A stretch of DNA of 61,735 bases from an uncultured Clostridia bacterium. Lineage in GTDB: Bacteria > Bacillota_A > Clostridia > TANB77 > CAG-508. The notes under the pieces are model-generated. The model did not search any database. It saw nothing but the letters and a program-made list of their open reading frames with translations, and was not told the DNA's origin. Shown one piece after another: positions 53,743-61,234 of this stretch; the first letter of the stretch is position 1, and each line of letters opens with the position of its first letter. The stretch covers positions 1 through 61,735 of the forward strand of contig CANQQF010000009.1 in NCBI GenBank assembly GCA_947625985.1. Reading direction: 5' to 3'. The translations under genes and the position numbers were made by a program.

Positions 53743-53771
53743 ATTTTATCCTTATTATTGTAAACTGTCAA
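53743..53771 (-). promoter_or_regulatory. Consensus SigA promoter of rny
   Basis: Minus strand TTGACA (53766-53771), a 17-base spacer and TAAAAT (53743-53748), giving a leader of about 80 bases. Confidence 0.75.
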
Positions 53772-53834
53772 GCTTATTTATAAATTTTTTTGCTTTCTTT
53801 ATTTATCTTACATTTTTAAATTTAAATACAACGC

Positions 53835-53872
53835 AAAAAAGCTATTAAAACTTTTTAAGTTTCAATAGCTTT
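53835..53872 (-). terminator. Terminator of the LPETG protein gene
   Basis: AAAGCTATTGAAACTT and AAGTTTTAATAGCTTT (minus strand, one G-T pair) form a 16-base stem at 53838-53872 followed by Ts. Confidence 0.8.
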
Positions 53873-53889
53873 ATAATTTTCATATTATT

Positions 53890-54312
53890 TTATAAATTTT
53901 GATAATCTTTTACTTTCTTAAAAGCATATACTGCTGATATTGCAACTACAACTATTAACCCTACTAGTGGTAAAGATTCTTTTAATCCTGTTTCTGGTAA
54001 ATTTGATGTATCAGTCTTATTGTAACTAGTTACATTTGTAGTATTTTGAGTAGAGTTTGATGATGTGTTGCTTGATGGTGATACATTAGTAGTAGTACTG
54101 TTAGTTGTTGAAGCTCCTGTATTAGTATTAGTACTTGTTGGTGTTACAGCATTACCTGTTGTTGATGCTGGAGATGGAGAAGGACTACTTAATGTATTTG
54201 TTAAATCTGCCCATCCACCGCTATCTTCAGCAAATACGCTAGTTGAAACAAGCATAATTGCTATCATAATCATCATTACTAAAATCATTTTTGCATTTGT
54301 TAAATTTTTCAT
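53890..54312 (-). CDS. Small LPETG-anchored cell-wall protein
   Basis: A 140-residue protein. Signal peptide about 1-29 (ending TSVFAEDS), a low-complexity Ser/Thr/Asn/Pro stalk (about 40-100, SPSPSPASTTGN, TNTNTGASTTNSTTTN), then the sorting signal LPETG near 105-109, a hydrophobic helix (LVGLIVVVAISAVYAF) and a KKVKDYQNL tail. It is a likely substrate of the sortase at 45228-45863. It has two good promoters and a direct-repeat box upstream, so it is probably tightly regulated. No ligand-binding domain is visible; it may be a spacer or glycosylated stalk. Confidence 0.8.
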   Translation of the reverse strand: MKNLTNAKMILVMMIMIAIMLVSTSVFAEDSGGWADLTNTLSSPSPSPASTTGNAVTPTSTNTNTGASTTNSTTTNVSPSSNTSSNSTQNTTNVTSYNKTDTSNLPETGLKESLPLVGLIVVVAISAVYAFKKVKDYQNL

Positions 54313-54371
54313 ATCAAAATCTCCTTTTTTTGTTCTACTTATTTATTAATATTATAATACAATCAATAATA

Positions 54372-54400
54372 ATTATACTATATAAAGTTTCCTTTTTCAA
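54372..54400 (-). promoter_or_regulatory. Proximal promoter (P1) of the LPETG gene
   Basis: Minus strand TTGAAA (54395-54400), a 17-base spacer and TATAAT (54372-54377). Confidence 0.7.
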
Positions 54401-54451
54401 GTGTTTCTTTATAAAAAGTAGAAGTTTTTTATTTGATTCACTGTTAAGATA

Positions 54452-54480
54452 ATGATAAACTTATTTTGACTATAAGTCAA
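54452..54480 (-). promoter_or_regulatory. Distal promoter (P2) of the LPETG gene
   Basis: Minus strand TTGACT (54475-54480), a 17-base spacer and TATCAT (54452-54457). A short inverted repeat TTGAC-N5-GTCAA (54466-54480) overlaps its -35. Confidence 0.6.
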
Positions 54481-54501
54481 TACCTTTTGTTTTATTTTGT
54501 T

Positions 54502-54539
54502 TTACAATTTCGTTACACGAATATTACAAAAATGTTACA
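54502..54539. promoter_or_regulatory. Four TTACA direct repeats at exact 11-base spacing (OmpR/PhoP-type box)
   Basis: TTACA occurs at 54502, 54513, 54524 and 54535, that is every 11 bases. Seen from the LPETG gene (minus strand) this is TGTAA x4, ending 21 bases upstream of the P2 -35. One-helical-turn direct repeats are the hallmark of OmpR/PhoB-family response regulator sites, such as Pho boxes. It sits in the gap after the ychF stop codon. Confidence 0.6.
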
Positions 54540-54543
54540 GATG

Positions 54544-55635
54544 TTAAACGTTAAATTTAAATAAAACTATATCTCCATCTTGCATAATATATTCTTTTCC
54601 TTCTGAACGAACAAGCCCTTTTTCTCTTGCTGCAGTCATTGATCCCATTTTTATTAAATCGTCGTATGAAACAATTTCTGCTTTTATAAAACCACGTTGT
54701 ATATCTGAGTGAATTTTTCCTGCAGCTTCTGGTGCTTTTGTTTCTTTCTTTATTGTCCATGCTCTTACTTCTGGCTTTCCTGCTGTTAAAAATGACATAA
54801 GTCCTAATAAGTCATAACTTTTCTTTATTACTTTATCTAATCCTGATTCTTCTAAACCAATTGCTTCTAGCATTTCTTTTTTATCTTCATCATTTAGTCC
54901 TGATAATTCCTCCTCTATTTTTACACATAATGGAACTACTTCTGCATTTTCTTTTTGTGCATATTCTTTTACTTTTATAACATTTTCATCATTTTCTGCA
55001 TTTTCAATTTGTTCTTCTGATATGTTAGCAATATATAAAATCGGTTTAATTGTTAATAAAAACATATCTTTTATAATTTCTTGTTCATCTTCGTTTAATT
55101 CAATTGCTCTTGCAGAAATTCCATTTTCTAAATCCCCTTTAATTCTTTCTAATAAGTCGATTTCTGTTTGATATGATTTATCCGCTTTTAAATTTTTCTT
55201 AGCTTTTTCAATTCTTTTATTTACTGTTTCTATATCAGCAAAAATCAATTCTAAATTTATTGTTTCTATATCTCTAATTGGATCAATACTTCCATCAACA
55301 TGTACAACATTTGAATTTTCAAAACATCTTACAACTTCACATATAGCATCTACTTCTCTAATATGTGATAAAAATTTATTTCCAAGTCCTTCTCCTTTAC
55401 TTGCTCCCTTTACAAGTCCTGCAATGTCAACAAATTCAACAACAGCATGTGTTGTTTTCTCTGGTTGATACATTTCAGTCAATTTATCTAACCTTTCATC
55501 TGGAACTGCTACAACTCCTATATTTGGTTCTATCGTACAGAATGGATAATTTGCACACTCTGCACCCGCTTTTGTAATACTATTAAACATTGTACTTTTT
55601 CCTACATTTGGAAGTCCTACTATTCCTAGTTTCAT
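54544..55635 (-). CDS. ychF: Ribosome-binding ATPase YchF
   Basis: An Obg-related P-loop protein that prefers ATP and binds ribosomes. The 363-residue length is standard. Motifs are GLPNVGKSTMFNSIT, the switch region ANYPFCTIEPN, DIAGLVKGASKGEGLGN, a coiled-coil insert, and the C-terminal TGS domain (FLTAGKPEVRAWTI, DVIL-like DGDIVLFKFNV end). It starts 17 bases after thrS and is probably co-transcribed with it. Confidence 0.97.
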   Translation of the reverse strand: MKLGIVGLPNVGKSTMFNSITKAGAECANYPFCTIEPNIGVVAVPDERLDKLTEMYQPEKTTHAVVEFVDIAGLVKGASKGEGLGNKFLSHIREVDAICEVVRCFENSNVVHVDGSIDPIRDIETINLELIFADIETVNKRIEKAKKNLKADKSYQTEIDLLERIKGDLENGISARAIELNEDEQEIIKDMFLLTIKPILYIANISEEQIENAENDENVIKVKEYAQKENAEVVPLCVKIEEELSGLNDEDKKEMLEAIGLEESGLDKVIKKSYDLLGLMSFLTAGKPEVRAWTIKKETKAPEAAGKIHSDIQRGFIKAEIVSYDDLIKMGSMTAAREKGLVRSEGKEYIMQDGDIVLFKFNV

Positions 55636-55652
55636 ATTTCTTTACTCCTTTT

Positions 55653-57578
55653 TTATTCTTTATTGCTAATTTGATTTTGAATTTTTTCAATAAATTCATT
55701 CAAGTCCATACTACCTAAGTCACCTGAAATTCTTGATCTTACTGCAATCTCTTCTGCTTCTTTTTCTTTATCTCCAATTACTAGCATATATGGAATTTTT
55801 TGCATCTGAGCTTCACGAATTTTATATCCTATTTTCTCATTTCTCTGATCTAGCTCAACCCTCAATCCTTCTTTTCTTAATTTTTCCTCTACTTTTTTAC
55901 AATAATCAACTTGTTTCTCGCTTATTGGCAATATTTTTACTTGTATTGGTGAAAGCCATATCGGAAATGCCCCTTTGTATTCTTCAATTAGGAAACACAT
56001 GAATCTATCAAATGATCCTAAAATTGCTCTATGTATTACAACTGGTCTATGAGCTTTTCCGTCTTCTCCTATATATTCAAGTTCAAATCTTTCTGGTAAT
56101 AAGAAATCCAATTGACATGTTGAAACTGTTACATCATGTCCTATTGCAGATTTTAGTTGAACATCTAATTTTGGTCCATAGAATGCTGCTTCTCCTTCTG
56201 CTTCATAGAAGTCAACACCTAATTCTGTTAAGATTTCTCTTAATTGTCCTTCTGCCTTTTCCCACATTTCATCATCATCAAAGTATTTTTCTTTATTATT
56301 TTTATCCCTTAATGATAATCTAAATTCATATTCATTAAAGTGGAATTCTTTATATACTTCTAATATTAATTTTACAACTTTTCCAAATTCATCTTTTATT
56401 TGCTCTGGTGTTACGAAAAGATGTGCATCATTTTGACACATTGCACGAACTCTTTCTAATCCACATACACTTCCACTATTTTCATATCTAAAATCATGTG
56501 CTAGTTCTCCAATTCTTATTGGTAAATCTTTATATGAATGCATTTTATTTTTGTATATTAACATGTGGTGTGGACAATTCATTGGTCTTAATACCATTTC
56601 CTCATTATCCATTTTCATTACTGGAAACATATCTTCACTATAGTGATCCCAATGTCCTGAAACTTTATATAATTCTGAATTTGCTAGAGATGGCGTATAA
56701 ACGTGATCATATCCTAGTTGTAATTCTTTATCTTGTATATACCTTTCTAGGATTCTTCTAATTGTTGCTCCATTCGGTAAATACATTGGAAGTCCTGAAC
56801 CCACTAATTTATGTGTCATGAATATTTCTTGTTCTTTTCCTATTTTTCTATGATCTCTTTGTTTTATTTCTTCTAGTTTATCCAAATGTTCTTGTAACAT
56901 GCTTGCTTTTGGAAATGAAATTGCATAAATTCTTTGTAGCATTTTATTTTTCTCATTACCTCTCCAATATGCACCTGAAGATGAAAGTATTTTTACTGAC
57001 TTTACTTTTCCTGTACTTTCTAGGTGTGGTCCTGCACATAAATCTGTAAAGTCTCCTTGCTTATAGAAAGATATTTCTTCTCCTTCAGGAAGATCTTCGA
57101 TTAATTCTTGTTTATATGGTTGACCTTCCATTAATTTCAATGCTTCATCTTTTGGTAATGAAAATCTTTCTATTGCTATATTTTCTTTTATTATTTTTTT
57201 CATTTCTTCTTCTATTTTAGCTTTATCTTCATCTGTAAATGGTTTTTCTACATCGAAGTCATAATAAAACCCTTCATCAATTGATGGACCTATTGCAAAT
57301 TTAACATCTGGAAATAATCTTTTTACAGCTTGTGCCATTATATGTGATGTTGTATGCCAATAAGCCTTTTTTCCATCTAAATCATCATCTGCAAATGTGT
57401 GAATTATTAACTCGCAATTTTCTTCTACTTCATACCTTAAATCTTCAACTTTTCCATTGATTTCTCCACATGTTGCAACTCTTGCTAATCCTTCACTAAT
57501 TTTTTTGGCAATTTCTAAAATAGAACTTCCTTTTTCTACTTCCATTTTAGATCCGTCTTTTAATTTAATTTCAACCAT
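55653..57578 (-). CDS. thrS: Threonine--tRNA ligase
   Basis: A class II synthetase of 641 residues. N-terminal TGS domain (1-62), editing domain with HTTSHIMAQA and a later YxHLxx-type cysteine/histidine region (FTDLCAGPHLEST), the catalytic core with RPMNCPHHMLIY and FRYENSGSVCGLERVR (motif 2), and a C-terminal anticodon-binding domain (WLSPIQVKILPIS). GGGAGG precedes the ATG. It is controlled by a T-box leader that senses uncharged tRNA-Thr. Confidence 0.98.
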   Translation of the reverse strand: MVEIKLKDGSKMEVEKGSSILEIAKKISEGLARVATCGEINGKVEDLRYEVEENCELIIHTFADDDLDGKKAYWHTTSHIMAQAVKRLFPDVKFAIGPSIDEGFYYDFDVEKPFTDEDKAKIEEEMKKIIKENIAIERFSLPKDEALKLMEGQPYKQELIEDLPEGEEISFYKQGDFTDLCAGPHLESTGKVKSVKILSSSGAYWRGNEKNKMLQRIYAISFPKASMLQEHLDKLEEIKQRDHRKIGKEQEIFMTHKLVGSGLPMYLPNGATIRRILERYIQDKELQLGYDHVYTPSLANSELYKVSGHWDHYSEDMFPVMKMDNEEMVLRPMNCPHHMLIYKNKMHSYKDLPIRIGELAHDFRYENSGSVCGLERVRAMCQNDAHLFVTPEQIKDEFGKVVKLILEVYKEFHFNEYEFRLSLRDKNNKEKYFDDDEMWEKAEGQLREILTELGVDFYEAEGEAAFYGPKLDVQLKSAIGHDVTVSTCQLDFLLPERFELEYIGEDGKAHRPVVIHRAILGSFDRFMCFLIEEYKGAFPIWLSPIQVKILPISEKQVDYCKKVEEKLRKEGLRVELDQRNEKIGYKIREAQMQKIPYMLVIGDKEKEAEEIAVRSRISGDLGSMDLNEFIEKIQNQISNKE

Positions 57579-57612
57579 TTTAATTCCTCCCTTTTTCTTT
57601 CATTGGGGAATT

Positions 57613-57840
57613 CAAAAAACACCCCAATGGATTTTTAGTCCATAGGAGTGCTTATTTAAAACACGGTTCCATCCTATTTTTTACTTAATTAAGATTTTAA
57701 CGCATCCAACACGTCTAGCTTGTTCACTAGCAACTTAAAGAGGTAGTTTTTCAAATACGTTTTTCTAAGTTAGCTTTCAGCCGGTGACTAACTCTCTCTT
57801 AAGATAACCTTTATTTTACTTTGTCTCTTACTTGTTTTTA
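57613..57840 (-). promoter_or_regulatory. T-box leader (tRNA-Thr sensing) of thrS
   Basis: This occupies most of the 354-base gap between thrS and the tRNA gene. The T-box sequence on the minus strand is GGATGGAACCGTG (cacggttcca on plus, 57662-57671), pairing to CACTCC as antiterminator. The competing terminator is CACTCC-ATGGA...TCCAT-GGGGTG plus a T-run (57613-57650). Stem I is closed by CTTAAGAG and CTCTTTAAG, with the specifier just before the latter. The minus strand reads AACTACC there, so ACT (57745-57747, followed by the usual A) or ACC, both threonine codons. Confidence 0.85.
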
Positions 57841-57847
57841 CATATAT

Positions 57848-57876
57848 ATTTTATTACTTTTTTCACAAAAAGTCAA
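57848..57876 (-). promoter_or_regulatory. SigA promoter of thrS
   Basis: Minus strand TTGACT (57871-57876), a 17-base spacer and TAAAAT (57848-57853). Confidence 0.75.
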
Positions 57877-57884
57877 TAAAAGCG

Positions 57885-57913
57885 TTTACTTTTTTTAGTT
57901 TTTCATATATAAT
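57885..57913 (+). promoter_or_regulatory. SigA promoter of tRNA-Thr
   Basis: TTTACT (57885-57890), a 17-base spacer and TATAAT (57908-57913). Its -35 is only 8 bases from the -35 of the divergent thrS promoter. Confidence 0.7.
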
Positions 57914-57932
57914 GCGTTACAGTATTTTTTAC

Positions 57933-58008
57933 GCCTCTATAGCTCAGTTGGTAGAGTGCAGCCTTGGTAAGGCTGAGGTCACGGGTTCAATTCCCGTTAG
58001 AGGCCCCA
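57933..58008 (+). tRNA. tRNA-Thr (anticodon GGT)
   Basis: A complete cloverleaf: acceptor GCCTCTA/TAGAGGC (57933-57939 with 57998-58004), D-arm GCTC...GAGT, anticodon stem CAGCC/GGCTG with loop TTGGTAA (anticodon GGT at 57966-57968), five-base variable loop, T-arm ACGGG/CCCGT with TTCAATT, and an encoded CCA (58006-58008). The discriminator base is C (58005), which is unusual for threonine tRNA. It is transcribed away from thrS and closed by a terminator. Confidence 0.95.
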
Positions 58009-58043
58009 CAAATCAAAGTGGTTTTACCAAATAAATTGAGAAA

Positions 58044-58080
58044 CTCACATCTGCCTTTTTTAACTCAGATGTGAGCTTTA
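58044..58080. terminator. Bidirectional terminator after tRNA-Thr
   Basis: CTCACATCTG (58044-58053) pairs with CAGATGTGAG (58066-58075), followed by CTTTATATTT; it also serves the convergent DUF3137 gene. Confidence 0.75.
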
Positions 58081-58091
58081 TATTTATATAG

Positions 58092-59042
58092 TTAAATTTC
58101 AATTTCGTTCAAAACATCATTCATTTTTGTTGTTACATCTAAAATAAATTTCAACACACTATAATAGGAAAAAATCAATTTTTTATCTAATGAATTCTTA
58201 AATGACAATGGTTCAAACATAGGTCCAGTATAGAATCTAAAGAAAATGTTGTTTTTTCTAAAAATTATTTCAAAATTAATTTTCAATGTTTTACAGAAAT
58301 CTGTTAAATATAGCAATACATCTGATGTAAGTATTCTCATTGCTAATATTTTATCTTTTGAATATACATCAAAATATTTTTCAAATTCTTTACTATCCAT
58401 TTCTACTCTATCTTTTCTATCTAATATCTTTATCTTATTTACAGATACTCTTACTTCTTTTTCAATATTTTTATTACATATAGTTTTGGCAAAAATCCCA
58501 CTAAAAATATCTTCAATAACTTTATTTTTACCTGTACCTGTCTTATATTTTACGTTTATATCAGAAATGTTTATTTTAACATTTTTTATTAATTCTCCTT
58601 GTATATAATCATTAGAATCATAAATATTATATGGCTTATTATCAAACTTAGCATTTTTATAATCTTCTTGACTAGAAATTCCATTAAGTGGTCTATAAGA
58701 ATAAGTCAATTTATTGTTTAATGCTTTTACTAAATTTACAATAATTTCATTTTTATAACTCTTAGTATATTTTTCTTTGTATACATTATACTTAAAAAAA
58801 GTATACATTGCTAATAGCAATGTTATAAATGCTGAAATATTCCATCTGCTCATAATTTTTGGATCCATTGTAGGATCACTAGCAAAAAATTTAAAAAGTA
58901 CAGCCAAAATAACAAATATCACTATAAACAACAAAGTAAAATTACATTTTTTTCTTATTTTTTCTACTTTTTGGATATTTTGATTATATAAATTTTCATA
59001 TATCTTTTCAAACTCAGATGTAAAATTTCCAACTGATTTCAT
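58092..59042 (-). CDS. DUF3137 domain-containing membrane protein
   Basis: A 316-residue protein. An N-terminal charged helix (to about 32) precedes two membrane helices (about 33-52 and 67-85). The large cytosolic domain matches DUF3137: NYKYKTGTGKNKVIEDIFSGIFA-like centre, VEMDSKEFEKYFDVYSKD, ILTSDVLLYLTDFC and IFFRFYTGPMFEP. Function is unknown. GAGGTGAGC lies before the ATG. It follows the thioester-protein genes on the same strand after 84 bases containing a small hairpin (ACAATATT/AATATTGT). Confidence 0.8.
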   Translation of the reverse strand: MKSVGNFTSEFEKIYENLYNQNIQKVEKIRKKCNFTLLFIVIFVILAVLFKFFASDPTMDPKIMSRWNISAFITLLLAMYTFFKYNVYKEKYTKSYKNEIIVNLVKALNNKLTYSYRPLNGISSQEDYKNAKFDNKPYNIYDSNDYIQGELIKNVKINISDINVKYKTGTGKNKVIEDIFSGIFAKTICNKNIEKEVRVSVNKIKILDRKDRVEMDSKEFEKYFDVYSKDKILAMRILTSDVLLYLTDFCKTLKINFEIIFRKNNIFFRFYTGPMFEPLSFKNSLDKKLIFSYYSVLKFILDVTTKMNDVLNEIEI

Positions 59043-59126
59043 TTAAGCTCACCTCATGACAATTTTAACACACTTATTTTTTTTAAACAATATTTTAATA
59101 TTGTGTTAAATATTTTCATCATTTAT

Positions 59127-60056
59127 TTACATTCCAGTAAGTGGTAATTTTTTTTCTTGAACTTTTTGTAAATAATTTTCTTGCTTTTTAGATGTAGCTT
59201 TTTCATACATAGCTGTTAATGCATAATTTTGTAATTTACTATTTGGTGCTTTTCCATAGTAAACTGGCAATGTTTTTACTTCCGCTTCTACTTGTATTTC
59301 AAAATTCCCTGCTTCTTTAATTTTTTCTATTGGTATCAAAATTTTAAAATTCTCAGTACCTTTAAATTCTGTTTTCTCTTCATTTTTTTCATTAATCAAT
59401 TTACTTCCTTCTGGTAAATTTTCTAACAACACATTATAACTACTTACTTCTACTTCTGAATTAACTATATATGTTTTTGATAAATATTTTTTATCATTTC
59501 CAACTTCTTTCCAATCTTTGTCTTCACTTGATACTGTAATTTCATTTAAATGTTTAGTTTCTGTACAGTTTTGTGCATTTTCTATAATTTTTTTCATAGC
59601 TTCTAATGCTCTTTTTCCTTTTTCTCCTTCTCCTAAATATAAATCTTTATCAAAATTATCTAAATAACAATATATAGCATGTTGTGTTGCTGCATATGCT
59701 TCATCTTCACTTAAACATCCTAATTGTTCTAAATTTTTGTATGGATAACCATTAATAATTATTCTCCATAAATTTATGTCTGTAATTTGATTTTCTACAC
59801 TTACAGAGTAGAGATTTTCTTTTGATACACCTTGTAAAGTTTGATCCATGCAATACGCTGGATATCTTTTTCCTCTATCGTCGTAATATACATGCTTTGT
59901 TTCTAAATTTATTTCAGAGTAACTAAACATTAGTGGTATGCCAACTTCAGGGTACAAATCTTTTGATATAGAACTGCTATTAGCATATACAAAATTTGTT
60001 AATAATATTAAACTTATTATTAATAAAATTAATAATATTCTTTTTATTAGATTCAT
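59127..60056 (-). CDS. Thioester-domain (TQXA) surface protein ending in a tail-less LPLTG
   Basis: A 309-residue exported protein (signal peptide 1-25, ending NFVYANSS). The N-terminal domain matches TQXA thioester domains, which covalently bind host or surface amines. Cys69 is in YPAYCMDQ and the partner Gln125 is in AATQHAIYC, so the internal thioester can form. A beta domain follows (about 185-285). The C-terminus is KKLPLTGM and stops; the hydrophobic helix and basic tail of a normal sorting signal are missing, and no frameshift extension was found in the bases that follow. The start at 60056 has GGAGAG upstream and is preferred to an ATG at 60074. Confidence 0.78.
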   Translation of the reverse strand: MNLIKRILLILLIISLILLTNFVYANSSSISKDLYPEVGIPLMFSYSEINLETKHVYYDDRGKRYPAYCMDQTLQGVSKENLYSVSVENQITDINLWRIIINGYPYKNLEQLGCLSEDEAYAATQHAIYCYLDNFDKDLYLGEGEKGKRALEAMKKIIENAQNCTETKHLNEITVSSEDKDWKEVGNDKKYLSKTYIVNSEVEVSSYNVLLENLPEGSKLINEKNEEKTEFKGTENFKILIPIEKIKEAGNFEIQVEAEVKTLPVYYGKAPNSKLQNYALTAMYEKATSKKQENYLQKVQEKKLPLTGM

Positions 60057-60074
60057 TCCACTCTCCTTTTTCAT

Positions 60075-60758
60075 CTATATTCCTGTAACAGGTAATTTTT
60101 TTACTTGTTTTGTTTCTTCTATTTTTTCAATTGGTATTTCTGTTGTTTCTTCTATCTTTTTAACTGGTACTTCTTGTTCTTCATATGCACTAATGATTGC
60201 ATATCTTCTACCAACTTTTACATTATATGTTCCTATTAATATTGGCTTTTTTTCGTTTTGCATTTCTGTAGAATTTTTTGCATTATCCAATATTTTTTTC
60301 ATGCAATTTAAAGTTCTTTCACCAGATTCTCCAACTCCTGTGTATTTTTCTATTTCTCCTTTATTTAAATAACAATATGCAGCATGTTGAGTTGCTGTAT
60401 ATGCTTCTTGTTCATTTTTGCATTTTAATTCCTCTATGCTTTTATATGGATATCCATTTATAAGTACTCTCCATAATCCTAATTCTATATTATTATCAGT
60501 TACTTTAATTGTTGATGGTGGTATATTAGTTGGTTCTTCTAAAGACTGCTCTAAATAATAAACTGGATATTCCTTTCCATCTTTTTTATAGTATATATGG
60601 ATTGTTTTTACATTATAATCATTATTATACTTTAATAAAACTGGTACTTCACCTGCATTATAAACTTCAATTGTATTTGCTTCTTTTGCATACACAAAAT
60701 TTGATATAGTTACAAAAACAGCAACTATAAAAGCTAATATCTTTTTTATTATTTTCAT
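60075..60758 (-). CDS. Thioester-domain paralogue without the thioester cysteine, ending in LPVTG
   Basis: A 227-residue tandem paralogue of the preceding (59127-60056) protein. Signal peptide 1-24. The same domain is present (ELGLWRVLINGYPYKSIEEL, TATQHAAYCY with Gln124), but the thioester cysteine position is Tyr68 (YPVYYLEQ), so the bond cannot form as in its paralogue. The second beta domain is absent. Instead there is a short repeated stalk (KKIEETTEIPIEKIEETKQV) and the end KKLPVTGI, again with no membrane tail. AAAGGAGGTGG precedes the ATG, which overlaps the stop of the small upstream frame by ATGA. Confidence 0.75.
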   Translation of the reverse strand: MKIIKKILAFIVAVFVTISNFVYAKEANTIEVYNAGEVPVLLKYNNDYNVKTIHIYYKKDGKEYPVYYLEQSLEEPTNIPPSTIKVTDNNIELGLWRVLINGYPYKSIEELKCKNEQEAYTATQHAAYCYLNKGEIEKYTGVGESGERTLNCMKKILDNAKNSTEMQNEKKPILIGTYNVKVGRRYAIISAYEEQEVPVKKIEETTEIPIEKIEETKQVKKLPVTGI

Positions 60759-60904
60759 CGTCCACCTCCTTTGCTGTTAATTTTTAATTTGGGATTTATA
60801 ATTGGATTTATAAATTGAATAAAAAATATTGATAAAAAATATATTAAATATACTACTACAACTTTTATTGTTTGTAAAGCTTTTTTCATCGCATATTCAG
60901 CCAT
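60755..60904 (-). CDS. Possible small membrane peptide upstream of the thioester genes
   Basis: An open frame of about 49 residues beginning MAEYAMKKALQTIK, with one hydrophobic segment (VVVVYLIYFLSIFFIQFI) and a basic end (KLKINSKGGGR). Its stop overlaps the next ATG (ATGA), and its last codons encode that gene's ribosome binding site, which is what coupled genes look like. No ribosome binding site precedes any of its possible starts (60946, 60904, 60889), so it may not be translated. Confidence 0.35.
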   Translation of the reverse strand: MAEYAMKKALQTIKVVVVYLIYFLSIFFIQFINPIINPKLKINSKGGGR

Positions 60905-60993
60905 TTTTCGACAATTAAATTTTTGGAAATTTAACAAATTATACATATTATATATTTTTTTTGAAATAATATTTAATGAGGAGAGTGAATTTT

Positions 60994-61191
60994 ATGAAGT
61001 TTTTAAACAACCTTGCCCTTACACTTGTTATTATTGGGGCACTTAATTGGTTATTAGTTGGGCTTTTCCAATTTAATCTAGTTGATAGTATATTTGGAGA
61101 ATTATCAGTTTTGAGTAGAATCATCTATGTTTTAGTTGGAATTGCTGGTTTATGGTCACTTATTTTTTATGGTAAAGTATCTCGTGATTAA
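60994..61191 (+). CDS. DUF378 family membrane protein
   Basis: A 65-residue protein with two membrane helices and the DUF378 signature (VIIGALNWLLVGLFQFNLVD, then LSRIIYVLVGIAGLW). Function unknown. The ATG at 60994 has GAGGAGAG 8 bases upstream; an in-frame ATG at 60976 lies in that site. It has its own terminator. Confidence 0.87.
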   Translation: MKFLNNLALTLVIIGALNWLLVGLFQFNLVDSIFGELSVLSRIIYVLVGIAGLWSLIFYGKVSRD

Positions 61192-61201
61192 AACAAAAAA
61201 G

Positions 61202-61234
61202 CGGAATCTAATTATATAAAGATTCCGTTTTTTT
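61202..61234. terminator. Bidirectional terminator
   Basis: CGGAATCT (61202-61209) pairs with AGATTCCG (61220-61227), followed by seven Ts, between the convergent DUF378 and radical SAM genes. Confidence 0.8.

Noticed and set aside
59043..59126. Frameshifted membrane tail of the LPLTG protein in the following bases
   Set aside because: None of the three frames after the stop codon encodes a hydrophobic helix with a basic end; the gap holds a hairpin and the next gene's ribosome binding site.
60907..60913. Isolated TGTCGAA (0A-box match, minus strand) near the thioester genes
   Set aside because: A single 7-base match is expected several times by chance in a sequence this long; others fall inside accC and the VWA gene. 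Only the tandem copy before spoVS was kept.
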